Below are positions 8,295 to 17,154 of a DNA stretch of 64,000 nt, in pieces. The notes under the pieces are model-generated. The model saw only the letters and a list, made by a program, of their open reading frames with translations. It had not been told where the DNA came from and ran no database searches. Each line of letters opens with the position of its first letter. Position 1 is the stretch's first letter. Both the position numbers and the translations under genes were made by a program. The stretch comes from Streptomyces sp. NBC_01198 (GTDB lineage: Bacteria; Actinomycetota; Actinomycetes; Streptomycetales; Streptomycetaceae): contig NZ_CP108568.1 in NCBI RefSeq assembly GCF_036010485.1, forward strand, positions 1,984,001-2,048,000, written 5' to 3'.

Positions 8295-11200
8295 GGCTCA
8301 CCCCGCCGGCCTGGGCCGCGGCCGGGGTCAGGCGCAGGGTGAGGATCTGGAAGGGGCGCAGCGTCAGCGGTATCCGGCCGGCGTCGTGCGGATGGGTGGT
8401 CAGCGGGGACTCCAGCAGGTCGGTCTCGTGGACGGCGGCGACGGGGAAGCCGGCCGCCAGGGTGGTACGGGCGCGGCCGCCGCGCGATTCGTAGAGCCTG
8501 ACGACGACGTCGCCGCTGCGGTCGTCGGCGAGCTTGACCGTCTCGACCAGCACGCCCTGGTGGTCGACGGTGACCAGCGGCGGCTGCGCCGGGGCGCCGG
8601 GGCCGGGCCGCAGCGGCAGGCCGAGCGCGTATCCCTCGGCGATGGCGTCGCCGACGTCCGCGCCGGGCCGCAGGGTGTGCCGGAAGCGCTGGACGCCGCG
8701 GTCGGCGTGCGGGTCGGGGCTGTGCGGGGCGCGCAGCAGGGTGCTGCGGACCACGGTGGTGGTGCCGCCGTCGGCGCGGGTGTGCCGGGTGACGTCGTAG
8801 CCGTAGGTCGCCTCGCAGGCCAGCGCCACGCCGAAGCCGTGCTCGCCGACGTGGATCCAGCGGTGGGCGACGGCTTCCTGGTGCGCGGCGTCCGCCGCGG
8901 TGTTCTCGTGGGTGGGGCGGGCGATGTGCCCGAACTGCACCTCGGCGCGGCTGTTCTCGGCGTGCACGTCCAGCGGCCACGCCGCCTTGAGCACGGTGTC
9001 CTGCTCGCGCCAGTCGACCTCGGTGTCCACCGTCAGCACCCGGCCGCCGGCGCACACCGTCAGATCCTGGACGACGGTGGAACGGCCGGTGCCGCGGGTG
9101 ACCCGGACCGAGGCGAGCAGCGGGCCCGCGGCACGCACCTCGACGCGCTCGGCGGTGTCCAGGTCGCGGCAGGTGCTGCGGTAGCCGGGGTCGAGGTGCA
9201 GGGCGCTCCAGCCCGCGGGCTCGTCGCGGTGCAGCTGCAGCAGGTTGCCCGCCTCGCCCGGGGCCACCGCGTCGCGTCCGGTGGCCAGGTCGACGGCGGC
9301 GCGCACCAGACCCTGGGCGTCGATACGAATCCGCAGCAGGCCGTTGTCCAGCAGGTGCCCGCCGTCGCCGGTGTCGGTGACGGTGACCGGCGCGGTGCCG
9401 TCGAGCGGCAGTCCCGCGGGGCCGCGGCCGAGCGCGGGCGCCTGCGCCATGACGGCGAAGCGGCCGTCGGGCAGCGGCTGCCCGTTGCCGGGGGGCGATC
9501 CGGCGCCGGCCTCGGGCGCGGCCAGCACGACGACCTCGCGGCGCTCGTGGGGGCCGGAGTTGAGCACGCTCGCGCCCTCCGGGTCACCGGCGGCCCGCTG
9601 GATCAGCCGCTCCAGGCGGCGCCGCACGTCGCGGTGGGTCAGCTCGGCCTCGCCGTGCACCCAGGCTATCGAGGTGCCGGGCAGGATGTCGTGGCACTGC
9701 TGGAGCAGCACCTTCTTCCACAGCCGCTCCAACTCCTCGTAGGGGTAGGGGATGCCGTGGCGGACCGCGGCGGTCGCCGACCACAGCTCCGCCTCGTGCA
9801 GCAGCGCCTCGCTGCGCCGGTTGCCGCGTTTGGTGCGGGCCTGGCTGGTGTAGGAGCCGCCGTGCGGGGTCAGGTCGATCTCGCCGCGCCAGACCGGGGC
9901 GGCGGCGTATTCGGCCTCGGCGTCGCGGAAGAAGTGCGCGGGGGACCGCAGCGCGACCCGGGGGGCGCCTTCGAGGTCGGCGAGCCGGCGGGCGCGTTCC
10001 ATCATGTCCCGGTCGGGGCCGCCGTCGCTGCGGCCGAAGGGCAGCAGGGAGCGGGTGGCGGCGCCCATCTCGGCGAAGTCCGCGACGGCGCCGGTGACAT
10101 CGCCGCCGGTCAGCCCGCTGCCCTCGGGGCCGCCGGGCGCGAGGTGGGTGAACAGCCGGGTGCCGTCGATGCCCTCCCAGCGGAAGGTGTGGTGCGCGGG
10201 ACCGCTGCCGGGGTCGGGGCGCCGGCTGAGGAACCACTTGGCGCCGGCGAGGGCGGCCAGTTGCGGGAAGGCCGCCGACGCGCCGGACGCGTCGGGCAGC
10301 CACACGCCGTCGCTGTCCACGCCCAGCTCGTCGCGGAAGAAGCGCCGTCCGTAGACGAACTGCCGCACCAGGGCCTCGCCGCCGGGCATCTCCGCGTCCG
10401 CCTCGACCCACATGCCGCCGACCGGCGCCCAGTTGCCGTGGGCGACGGCCTTGCGGATCCGCTCGAAGACATGCGGCTGGTGGTCCTTCATCCAGGCGTA
10501 GTGCTGCGCGGCGGAGGCGGCGACGATCAGTTCGGGGTACTCCTCGGCGAGCGCGGCCATGGTACTGAAGGTGCGGGCGCACTTGCGGACCGTCTCGCGG
10601 ACCGGCCACAGCCAGGCCGAGTCGATGTGGGCGTGCCCCACCGCGTCGAGGCGGTGGGCGGATTCGTGGGCGCGGCGGGCCAGCAGCGGCGCGAGCACCG
10701 TACGGGCCCGGGCCGCGGTCCTGGCGACCGCCCGCGGGTCGACGGCGGCGACGGCCCGCTCCAGCGCGACGCGTATCTCGTGCCGGCGGGGCGTGTCGGC
10801 GGGCAGCGCCCGCATCAGGCCGCCGAGCGTCTCGAAGTCGTGGATCAGCTGCCAGACGGTGTCGTCGCGTACCGCGAGGTCCGCGCGGCGCAGCCGGTAC
10901 AGCGGGGTGTCGCCGGCGGTGGCGGGGTCGCCGTAGCGGGTGCCGGCGCCGGTGGCGCCCTCGATACGGGGGTTGGCCGCGGCCTCGACCAGCAGCCTGA
11001 CGCTCTCGCCGCCGGCCGCGGAGCGGTGCAGCAGGACGGCGCCGAGTCGCGGGTGCAGGCCCTGCAGCGGGATGCCGTGCTCGTCGTGGACCAGCCCCTC
11101 GGCCCGGCCGTCGAGCGCGCCGGGGCCCTCCTTCGAGCCGAGGTCGATCAGTGCCTCGACCCGGCGTCCCGCCCACCGTTCCGGCACGGTCGCGCGGACG

Positions 11201-11415
11201 TCGAACCAGCTGGTCGCCCAGGGACGGCCCCAGGCCTCGCCCACGGTGAAGGGGGCGTAGTCGGCGCGCAGGGCCACCTCGGCGGGCACCGGTTCGCCCG
11301 CGATGTGCCAGGCGCCGACGTCCATGGGCAGCCGCTGCGGATAGAGCGCGGGGCGCAGCCGCTCGGCGAGGAAGGCGGCAGTCCGCTCTTCCCCGGACGT
11401 GATCCGGTCATGCAT
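8287..11415 (-). CDS. GH38 alpha-mannosidase, diverged paralogue
   Basis: 1042 aa cytoplasmic alpha-mannosidase family protein (no signal peptide). The metal-binding motif GHAHIDSAWLWP (near residue 259), WLPD nucleophile strand (near 370) and HDILPGTS (near 575) are present. The loop after the nucleophile reads WLPDASGASAAFPQ rather than the usual WLPDxFGYxxxxPQ, and the TQKLSWN and PPADTYN segments of the family are replaced (LSRRPDPGSGPAHH, HLAPGGPEGS). It may therefore have altered specificity or reduced activity. It is homologous end to end to the second mannosidase at 19933-23022. The ATG start sits downstream of an apparent -35/-10 promoter, and the 3' end overlaps the ROK-fusion gene. 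Confidence 0.9.
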   Translation of the reverse strand: MHDRITSGEERTAAFLAERLRPALYPQRLPMDVGAWHIAGEPVPAEVALRADYAPFTVGEAWGRPWATSWFDVRATVPERWAGRRVEALIDLGSKEGPGALDGRAEGLVHDEHGIPLQGLHPRLGAVLLHRSAAGGESVRLLVEAAANPRIEGATGAGTRYGDPATAGDTPLYRLRRADLAVRDDTVWQLIHDFETLGGLMRALPADTPRRHEIRVALERAVAAVDPRAVARTAARARTVLAPLLARRAHESAHRLDAVGHAHIDSAWLWPVRETVRKCARTFSTMAALAEEYPELIVAASAAQHYAWMKDHQPHVFERIRKAVAHGNWAPVGGMWVEADAEMPGGEALVRQFVYGRRFFRDELGVDSDGVWLPDASGASAAFPQLAALAGAKWFLSRRPDPGSGPAHHTFRWEGIDGTRLFTHLAPGGPEGSGLTGGDVTGAVADFAEMGAATRSLLPFGRSDGGPDRDMMERARRLADLEGAPRVALRSPAHFFRDAEAEYAAAPVWRGEIDLTPHGGSYTSQARTKRGNRRSEALLHEAELWSATAAVRHGIPYPYEELERLWKKVLLQQCHDILPGTSIAWVHGEAELTHRDVRRRLERLIQRAAGDPEGASVLNSGPHERREVVVLAAPEAGAGSPPGNGQPLPDGRFAVMAQAPALGRGPAGLPLDGTAPVTVTDTGDGGHLLDNGLLRIRIDAQGLVRAAVDLATGRDAVAPGEAGNLLQLHRDEPAGWSALHLDPGYRSTCRDLDTAERVEVRAAGPLLASVRVTRGTGRSTVVQDLTVCAGGRVLTVDTEVDWREQDTVLKAAWPLDVHAENSRAEVQFGHIARPTHENTAADAAHQEAVAHRWIHVGEHGFGVALACEATYGYDVTRHTRADGGTTTVVRSTLLRAPHSPDPHADRGVQRFRHTLRPGADVGDAIAEGYALGLPLRPGPGAPAQPPLVTVDHQGVLVETVKLADDRSGDVVVRLYESRGGRARTTLAAGFPVAAVHETDLLESPLTTHPHDAGRIPLTLRPFQILTLRLTPAAAQAGGVSRG

Positions 11416-11446
11416 GGGCAGCCCTTCCTGTCCAGCCAGTAACCGC

Positions 11447-11476
11447 CATGTAAAACCATGTGTGTTATCAAGTCAA
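11447..11476 (-). promoter_or_regulatory. Likely vegetative promoter for the mannosidase/ROK-fusion operon
   Basis: On the minus strand TTGACT (11476-11471) and TACATG (11452-11447) are separated by 18 bp, 32 bp before the ATG. The stretch is AT-richer than its surroundings. Confidence 0.5.
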
Positions 11477-11594
11477 CGCCTGCGTCGGATCCCGCTTTCC
11501 CGCTGGTCGTGACCTGCGAGAATGCTGTTGTCAGGCGAATTTCCCGCCGCAACGGGCATTCTTCGTCCGTTAATTAACGTGACATCAGTGGCGG

Positions 11595-11645
11595 AAAAAG
11601 GCGGCAGAAAGGTCCGGCCCCCATGACCGGCCCTTTCTGCCGCCT
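11595..11645 (-). terminator. Rho-independent terminator of the oxidoreductase operon
   Basis: A 14-bp perfect stem (11599-11612 with 11632-11645) has an inner CCGG pairing and is followed on the minus strand by five T. It lies 52 bp past the Gfo/Idh stop codon. Confidence 0.8.
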
Positions 11646-11696
11646 GCGTGCGCTCTGGCTGCGAGCGCCCGGGTCAGCGCTCCCGGCAGCGCGCGG

Positions 11697-12776
11697 TCAC
11701 CCGCGCAGCGGCACCGCTGCGGGCCGCTCGCAGGTGCTCGCCACCGGCAGCGACCTGCCCTCGTGTGCCGCGTCGAGCAGCGTGAGCATCACGTCGAGGA
11801 CGTGCTCGGCCACCTCGGCCGACGCCAGGTGCGGGCGGTCCTCGGCCACCGCCGCGGCCAGGTCGGCAAGTCCGGTGCCGCGCCCGGCTCCCCGGTAGCC
11901 GGCCGAGACCGGCAGCGGCTGCCACGAGCCGGCCGTGAACAGCTCGACCGGCCCCTCGAAGCCGTTCGGGTCCGGCACGCCCAGCGATCCGGAGGTGCCG
12001 TGCACCTCGATCCGCGGCAGGTGGGCGGCGTGGATGTCGAAGCTCATGACCAGCGTGGACAGCGCGCCGCCCGCGTGCTCGAGCACGCCGGTGACATGGG
12101 TGTCGACCTCCACGGCGAACCGCTGCCCGGCCCGCGGGCCGCTGCCGATCTCCCGCTCGGATCGCGGCGTGGCGGCGGCGCCGGTGACCCGGACGACCGG
12201 GCCCAGCAACTGCACCAGCGCGGACAGGTAGTAGGGCCCCATGTCGAGCAACGGACCGCCGCCCGGCCGGTAGTAGAACTCCGGGTCCGGATGCCAGGCC
12301 TCGTGCCCCGCGGTGGTCATGAAGGCGGTCGCCGCCACCGGGATGCCGATCAGCCCGTCGTCCACCGCCTTGCGCGCGGTCTGGGTGCCGGTGCCGAGCA
12401 CCGTGTCGGGCGCGCTGCCGACGCGTACGCCCGCGGTGCGCGCGGCGGCCAGGACGGCGGCGGCCTCGGCGCGGGTGGTGGCGAGCGGCTTCTCGCCGTA
12501 GACGTGCTTGCCCGCGCCGATCGCGGCCAGCGCGACCTCGGCGTGCACGGCCGGGATCGTCAGGTTGAGCACCGCGTCCACGTCGTCCCTGGCCACCAGT
12601 GCCTCGACGCCGCCCACCACCTCGGCACCTGAGCTCTGCGCCGCCTCCTTGGCGCGCGCCGGGTCCAGGTCGGTGACCGCGGTCAGCCGCACCCCGTCGA
12701 GCCGGGCGAGGGTGTCCAGATACTGGCCGCTGATCTTGCCCGCGCCCACCATGCCGATCCTCAACGGCTGGCCCAC
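11697..12776 (-). CDS. Gfo/Idh/MocA-family oxidoreductase
   Basis: 359 aa NAD(P)-dependent sugar dehydrogenase-like protein. The Rossmann loop MVGAGKISG begins at residue 9, EKPLATT gives the family Glu-Lys-Pro, and PGGGPLLDMGPYYLS is the usual G-G-x-L-x-D-x-G-x-x segment; here Tyr replaces the common His. GTG at 12776 is chosen because GAGAGGGG lies about 7 bases upstream; TTG at 12764 is an alternative. The gene overlaps the upstream ThuA gene by 16 bp, so they are coupled. ThuA plus Gfo/Idh pairs are common in keto-sugar pathways; the substrate is unknown. Confidence 0.9.
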   Translation of the reverse strand: MGQPLRIGMVGAGKISGQYLDTLARLDGVRLTAVTDLDPARAKEAAQSSGAEVVGGVEALVARDDVDAVLNLTIPAVHAEVALAAIGAGKHVYGEKPLATTRAEAAAVLAAARTAGVRVGSAPDTVLGTGTQTARKAVDDGLIGIPVAATAFMTTAGHEAWHPDPEFYYRPGGGPLLDMGPYYLSALVQLLGPVVRVTGAAATPRSEREIGSGPRAGQRFAVEVDTHVTGVLEHAGGALSTLVMSFDIHAAHLPRIEVHGTSGSLGVPDPNGFEGPVELFTAGSWQPLPVSAGYRGAGRGTGLADLAAAVAEDRPHLASAEVAEHVLDVMLTLLDAAHEGRSLPVASTCERPAAVPLRG

Positions 12777-13414
12777 AGCAGTCCCCTCTCGGTGATCGCC
12801 CGCACCTCGGGCACGTCGAAGTCGTCGGCCTTGTGTCCGATCGCGGAGACGAAGACCCGCCCCGCCCCGTAGGCCCTGGTCCACACCTGCGGCATCACCA
12901 CATCCTGCGGGCGATCGCCGCCGGCCGGGAAGACCGAGGCGGCCAGCACCTCGTTCGCCGGGTCGGTGGCCACCCAGTAGTGCTCGGTGTGCACCGCGAA
13001 GTCCGCCAGGCCCGCGGTGATCGGGTGCTCGACGGGCCCGAGGCCGACGGTGTAGTCGACGAATCCCGGCGGGTGCATCAGGAACTGGCCGCCGGTCAGC
13101 CGTACGTAGTCCACGTCGCCGCGGAAGGAGTCGATGATCCCGCCGTGCCAGCCGGCGAAGCCGGTGCCGGCCCGGACCGCGTCGGCCAGCCCGCGGCTCT
13201 GCTCCCCGGTGATCTCGCCCATCGTCCAGCACTGGACGATCAGATCGGTCGCGGCCAGCCGCTCGGCGTCGGCGTAGACGTCGAGCGTGTCGGAGACCTC
13301 GACGGTGAAACCCTGGTCCTTCAGGAAGGGCAGGAACAGGTCGGTGATCTCCACCGGCGCATGTCCCGGCCAGCCGCCGCGGACGACGAGGGCCTTCCGA
13401 ATCGGATCGGTCAC
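12761..13414 (-). CDS. ThuA-like domain protein
   Basis: 217 aa, ThuA family (trehalose-utilisation-like, class I glutamine-amidotransferase-like fold). Visible are KALVVRGGWPGH at the N-terminus, GFAGWHGG in the middle and HPITAGLADF and TEHYW later, which mark the family. The GTG start overlaps the stop of the mannonate-dehydratase-like gene as GTGA. The role is probably in keto-disaccharide or sugar-acid processing together with the downstream oxidoreductase; no catalytic activity can be assigned from sequence alone. Confidence 0.85.
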   Translation of the reverse strand: MTDPIRKALVVRGGWPGHAPVEITDLFLPFLKDQGFTVEVSDTLDVYADAERLAATDLIVQCWTMGEITGEQSRGLADAVRAGTGFAGWHGGIIDSFRGDVDYVRLTGGQFLMHPPGFVDYTVGLGPVEHPITAGLADFAVHTEHYWVATDPANEVLAASVFPAGGDRPQDVVMPQVWTRAYGAGRVFVSAIGHKADDFDVPEVRAITERGLLWASR

Positions 13415-14697
13415 GGGCGTTGCACGCTCCCATCGGTGTTGCGCAGCAGGGCCCACCGGTCGTGGGCCAGCGGTTCGGGTACGGGGTGTCTGCGCGCCGC
13501 GGCCTCGTCGAAGTCGACACCGTGGCCGGGGGTGTTGTGGGGACGCAGTCCACCGTCCCTGGCGACGATCGTGCCGGGGAAGACCTCGTGCACCGGGGAC
13601 TTGAAGACCGCGGCCTCCTGCACCCCGAAGGCGTGGCTGGAGATGTCCATCGCCAGTGTCGCGGCCTGCGCGACCGGGCTGACGTCGGCCGGTCCGTGCG
13701 GCGCCAGCCGCACGCCGCGCAGCTCGCACAGCGCCGCGATCTTCCGCGCCGGGGTCAGCCCGCCCAGGGTGGGCACCCTGATCCGGGCGAAGTCGATGTC
13801 CGGCCCGGCCAGCAGGGCGGTGAACTGCGCCGGGTCGTGGAAGAGTTCGCCGACCGCCAGCGGTACGGGCGAGGCGTCGTGCAGCCGCTTGAAGTGCCCG
13901 GCGTCCTCGGGGGCGAGCAGGTCCTCGACGAAGTACAGCCCGGCGTCCTCGATCCGCCGCAGGAAGTCCCTTGCCTGCCGTGGGTCGAGCCGTTCGTGCA
14001 CGTCGTGCAGCAGCTCGACCTCGTCGCCGACGATCTCCCGCACCCGGGTGAGCACCGCGGGCACGTGCCGCAGGTAGCCGGCGCTGTCCCAGGGCGCGCG
14101 CCGGGTGCGTACCGCCTCGGGGTCGGCGGTGCCGCCGCCCGCGGCGCCGTAGGTGTCGGCGCCGGGGACCGCGGCCTGGATCCGCACGTGCCGGTAGCCG
14201 CGTTGGCGAGCGGCAAGCACCTTGTCGGCGATCTCGGCGGCGTCCCGCCCGTCGACGTGGGTGTAGGCCTCGGCGAAGGCGCGCACCTGGCCGCCGAACA
14301 GCGAGTGCAGCGGCACCCCGAGGCGCTTGGCCTTGAGGTCCCACAGCGCGACGTCGACGCCGCCGAGCGCGTTGCCGGTGACCGATCCGCCGCGCCAGTA
14401 GCCGCTGTTGAGCAGCAGCCGGTGGATGTCCTCGATGTCGTCGGGGTCCCGTCCCGCCAGCAGCGGGGCGACGTAGTCGTCGAGGACCGAGCGGACGGCG
14501 AGCGTACGCTGGGGGTCGCTCGCGCAGCCGAGGCCGTAGAGTCCTGGGTCATTGGTCTCGACGCGGACGATGAGGTGGGGACAGCCGTGCGGGGCTGTCA
14601 GGAACGTGCGGACGGCCGTGATGCGGAGGGTGGCACCACGCTCCTCGACCCAGGGTGCGGGCGCGAGCGGCGCGAGGCCGGCATCAGGCAAAGCCAT
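13411..14697 (-). CDS. Enolase-superfamily dehydratase, D-mannonate dehydratase (ManD) type
   Basis: 428 aa, mandelate racemase/muconate lactonising family. Metal ligands and catalytic residues are in expected order: HDVHERLD (Asp and His, near residue 229), VEDLLAPED (Glu, near 257), VGELFHD (Glu, near 284) and LAPHGPADVSP (His, near 336). This pattern fits ManD-type sugar acid dehydratases, which turn mannonate or gluconate into 2-keto-3-deoxygluconate; some members are nearly inactive, so the assignment is to subgroup. The ATG at 14697 is preferred over upstream codons because GGGAG lies 8 bases before it. First gene of a three-gene operon under a promoter overlapped by a palindrome. Confidence 0.88.
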   Translation of the reverse strand: MALPDAGLAPLAPAPWVEERGATLRITAVRTFLTAPHGCPHLIVRVETNDPGLYGLGCASDPQRTLAVRSVLDDYVAPLLAGRDPDDIEDIHRLLLNSGYWRGGSVTGNALGGVDVALWDLKAKRLGVPLHSLFGGQVRAFAEAYTHVDGRDAAEIADKVLAARQRGYRHVRIQAAVPGADTYGAAGGGTADPEAVRTRRAPWDSAGYLRHVPAVLTRVREIVGDEVELLHDVHERLDPRQARDFLRRIEDAGLYFVEDLLAPEDAGHFKRLHDASPVPLAVGELFHDPAQFTALLAGPDIDFARIRVPTLGGLTPARKIAALCELRGVRLAPHGPADVSPVAQAATLAMDISSHAFGVQEAAVFKSPVHEVFPGTIVARDGGLRPHNTPGHGVDFDEAAARRHPVPEPLAHDRWALLRNTDGSVQRP

Positions 14698-14743
14698 GCG
14701 TGACTCCCACGTACAGATAGCAGAATGGCGTACTGACTCCTGA

Positions 14744-14786
14744 ACGTAAGGAGGCCGGTCCGAGTTTGTCAACGCCTATGACAAAC
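14744..14786 (-). promoter_or_regulatory. Promoter with overlapping operator-like palindrome
   Basis: On the minus strand a consensus TTGACA (14772-14767), 17-bp spacer and TTACGT (14749-14744) precede the dehydratase operon. The perfect inverted repeat GTTTGTCA-N7-TGACAAAC (14764-14786) covers the -35 box. Repression by the adjacent IclR protein is the likely reading. Confidence 0.6.
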
Positions 14787-14816
14787 CGGGACCGGCCGGC
14801 GCACGGGGCGTCAAGG

Positions 14817-15608
14817 TCAGTGCTGTCCGAGGCGTTTGAGCAGGGTGCTGAGGCTGTGGGCGGCCTCGGTGACGGCCTGCGCGACCTCTTCGAGCCGGGC
14901 GTCGTCCATCCGGCTCGCGGGCGCCGAGCAGCTGATCGCGTCCATGCCCTGCCCGCCGCCGAGCGCCACCGCCACGCAGCGGATGTCCACCGAGTTCTCA
15001 CCGTCGTCCACCGCCCAGCCGCGCAGCCGGGTCTCGGCCAGCTGGGCGAGGAAGGCGTCCGGGTCGGTGACGGTGCTCGGGGTCAGCCGCTCCAGCGGCC
15101 AGTCCAGCCGGCGCTGGACCTCCGCGTGGTCGAACTGCGAGAGCACCGCCTTGCCCAGTCCCGTGGCGTGCGCCGGCAGCCTGCGGCCCACCGCCGAATA
15201 CATCCGCAGGGCGTGCCGCGACTCGCGTTTGGCCAGGTAGACGACGTGGGTGCCGTCCAGCCTGCCCAGGTGCACGGCCTCGCCGGTCTCCTCGGCGAGC
15301 GCGTCGAGCACGGGTCCGGCGAGGCTCGTGACGTCGTCGCCCTCCAGGTAGGCCGTGCCGGTCAGAAGGGCCTTCAGCCCGATGCCGTACCGGGTGCCCG
15401 AGGGGTCGAGATCGACCCATCTGCGGGCCTCCATGGTCCGCAGGATCGCGTGCAGGCTGCTCTTGGGCACGGCCATGGCCGCGGCCATCTCCGCCAGCGA
15501 GAGCCGGGCGCCCCGCACGCCCAGCAGTTCGAGCACCTCCAGGACGCGAGCCGCGGACTTCACCTCGTCGGGCTTCCGCCCGCGCGCCGCTTCTGCCACC
15601 GATTCCAC
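14817..15608 (-). CDS. IclR-family transcriptional regulator
   Basis: 263 aa. An N-terminal winged helix (SAARVLEVLELLGV, LSLAEMAAAMAVPKSSLHAI) is followed by the IclR effector domain (AYLEGDDVTSLAGPVLDAL, LPAHATGLGKAVL, RLRGWAVDDGENSVDIRCVAV). The GTG start at 15608 has GGAGG five bases upstream. It lies between the divergent dehydratase operon's promoter and the ABC importer, and good palindromes sit in front of both, so it probably represses both until a sugar acid binds. Length is normal for the family. Confidence 0.93.
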   Translation of the reverse strand: MESVAEAARGRKPDEVKSAARVLEVLELLGVRGARLSLAEMAAAMAVPKSSLHAILRTMEARRWVDLDPSGTRYGIGLKALLTGTAYLEGDDVTSLAGPVLDALAEETGEAVHLGRLDGTHVVYLAKRESRHALRMYSAVGRRLPAHATGLGKAVLSQFDHAEVQRRLDWPLERLTPSTVTDPDAFLAQLAETRLRGWAVDDGENSVDIRCVAVALGGGQGMDAISCSAPASRMDDARLEEVAQAVTEAAHSLSTLLKRLGQH

Positions 15609-15674
15609 TGATCCTCCGCTCCCCGCGCCTCGCCCACACGGCCGCGCTGAGCCCATCTCACCTCAGCGCGCGTC

Positions 15675-15704
15675 TTGACGCTATACCAAACGCGACCCTA
15701 AGTT
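15675..15704 (+). promoter_or_regulatory. Possible promoter of the ABC importer operon
   Basis: TTGACG (15675-15680), an 18-bp spacer and TAAGTT (15699-15704) lie 56 bp before the binding-protein start. Confidence 0.4.
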
Positions 15705-15721
15705 CAGTCACTCCAACGTCA

Positions 15722-15743
15722 TTCGGTCTTCTGAACGACCGAA
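15722..15743. promoter_or_regulatory. Operator-like palindrome before the ABC importer
   Basis: TTCGGTC-N8-GACCGAA, perfect 7-bp arms, located between the putative -10 and the start codon. Position suggests a repressor site; sequence differs from the palindrome at 14764-14786. Confidence 0.5.
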
Positions 15744-15759
15744 GCCTAGGTAGGGGCCC

Positions 15760-17154
15760 ATGCGCACACCATTCGCACGTTTTACCCCGAAAACCAGATG
15801 TGCCGCCGTGGCGGTGGCGACGGTCCTGTCGCTGACCCCGCTGGCCGCCTGCGGCGGAGGGTCTTCGGGTTCAGGGGACGCCAAGTCGCTGACGATGTGG
15901 ACCTTCAAGCAGTCGCACGTCGCGGCGCTGAAGAACGCCGCGGCCGAGTTCAAGAAGCAGACCGGCATCACGGTCACCGTGCAGGCCTACGGTCCCGACG
16001 ACGCCTACACCACCAAGGTCCAGGCGGCCGCGAAGACCCACGACCTGCCCGACGTGCTCGAAGTCCACTCCGACGGCGAGGACTTCGCACTCGGCGCCAC
16101 CGGCATCGCCCGCGACATATCGAAGGAGGTCGGCGCCGACTGGAGCGGCCTGTACCAGAAGGGCGTCCAGGCCTCGGGCACGGTGACCCCCGCGCACTAC
16201 AAGGAGTCCATCCCCGCCGACTCCAAGTCGCACGGCGTCAAGCAGGGCCAGCGCTTCAGCGTCCCGCTGACCTCGGGCACCTTCGGCATCGTGATGGGCA
16301 ACAAGAAGGTGCTGGCCGCCGCGGGCGTCACCAAACCCCCGGCCACCTATGAGGAGTTCCTCACCGATCTGAAGGCCACCACCGACAAGGACCCGAAGAA
16401 CGGCGGGGTCAGCCTCGGCCTGAAGGTCAAGGCCACCGGCCTGACCTGGGTGCTCCAGCCGCTGGCCTTCGGCCAGCTGGGCAAGACGAGCTACCAGGCG
16501 CTGTGGGGCCAGGACGCCGCCGCCGACTTCTCCTCGGCCAACGGCCAGAAGGTGCTCGGCGAATACGCGCAGATGCAGCCGTACTGGATGCCCGGCACCC
16601 AGAGCCTGGACATCGACGCGGCCGACCAGGCCTTCGCCCAGGGCAAGTCCGCCTGGGACATCGGCGGCACCTTCACGCTGGCCTTCCTCCAGCAGAACGG
16701 CATGAACCCCGAGGACGTGATGGCCTTCGGCATCCCCGGCCCGGCGGCCGGCGCGGTGCCCAAGCCGGCCCTCGCCCCGCTGGCCCTCACCGGCCTGGCG
16801 GTGTCGGGGACCAGCAGCCACCCGGAGAACGCCGAGAAGTGGATGAAGTTCCTGGCGCAGCCCGACGTGGCCTCGAAGTTCGCCAAGGACGCCACCGAGG
16901 TGCCCTCCACCGAACTGGGCGCGGACGCCGCATCGGTGATGGGCGCGACGCTGGCCGACATGACCAAGGCCTTCGCCGGCACCCCGGAGAACACCTACGA
17001 CCCGAGCGTCAACGACTTCCGCCCGGGGAGCTACGACCAGGACTCGATGGCGGAGATCCTGGCCGACCTCACCCCGCTCAAGCAGAAGGACGTCTCGACC
17101 ACCGGCAAGGCCATGGCCAAGCTCAACAACTCCTTCTGGGCGACGTCGAAGTGA
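15760..17154 (+). CDS. ABC sugar transporter substrate-binding lipoprotein (CUT1 type)
   Basis: 464 aa extracytoplasmic binding protein. The N-terminus has a basic stretch, a hydrophobic core and the lipobox LAAC, so it should be lipid-anchored at the Cys near residue 31. The body matches family 1 solute-binding proteins (SLTMWTFKQ, PDVLEVHSDGEDF, AFAQGKSAWDIGG). First gene of a four- or five-gene operon with overlapping start and stop codons (GTGA with the permease). It feeds an oligosaccharide to the two permeases; no ATPase is encoded here, so a shared ATPase such as MsiK is probably used, as known for Streptomyces CUT1 systems. Confidence 0.93.
   Translation: MRTPFARFTPKTRCAAVAVATVLSLTPLAACGGGSSGSGDAKSLTMWTFKQSHVAALKNAAAEFKKQTGITVTVQAYGPDDAYTTKVQAAAKTHDLPDVLEVHSDGEDFALGATGIARDISKEVGADWSGLYQKGVQASGTVTPAHYKESIPADSKSHGVKQGQRFSVPLTSGTFGIVMGNKKVLAAAGVTKPPATYEEFLTDLKATTDKDPKNGGVSLGLKVKATGLTWVLQPLAFGQLGKTSYQALWGQDAAADFSSANGQKVLGEYAQMQPYWMPGTQSLDIDAADQAFAQGKSAWDIGGTFTLAFLQQNGMNPEDVMAFGIPGPAAGAVPKPALAPLALTGLAVSGTSSHPENAEKWMKFLAQPDVASKFAKDATEVPSTELGADAASVMGATLADMTKAFAGTPENTYDPSVNDFRPGSYDQDSMAEILADLTPLKQKDVSTTGKAMAKLNNSFWATSK

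Noticed and set aside
7855..11442. 1195-codon plus-strand frame opposite the first mannosidase
   Set aside because: Shadow of the GH38 gene; no ribosome site or domain.
11568..11579. CGTTAATTAACG palindrome as an operator
   Set aside because: Lies between a promoter and a terminator without a gene to control; AT-rich symmetry may be chance.
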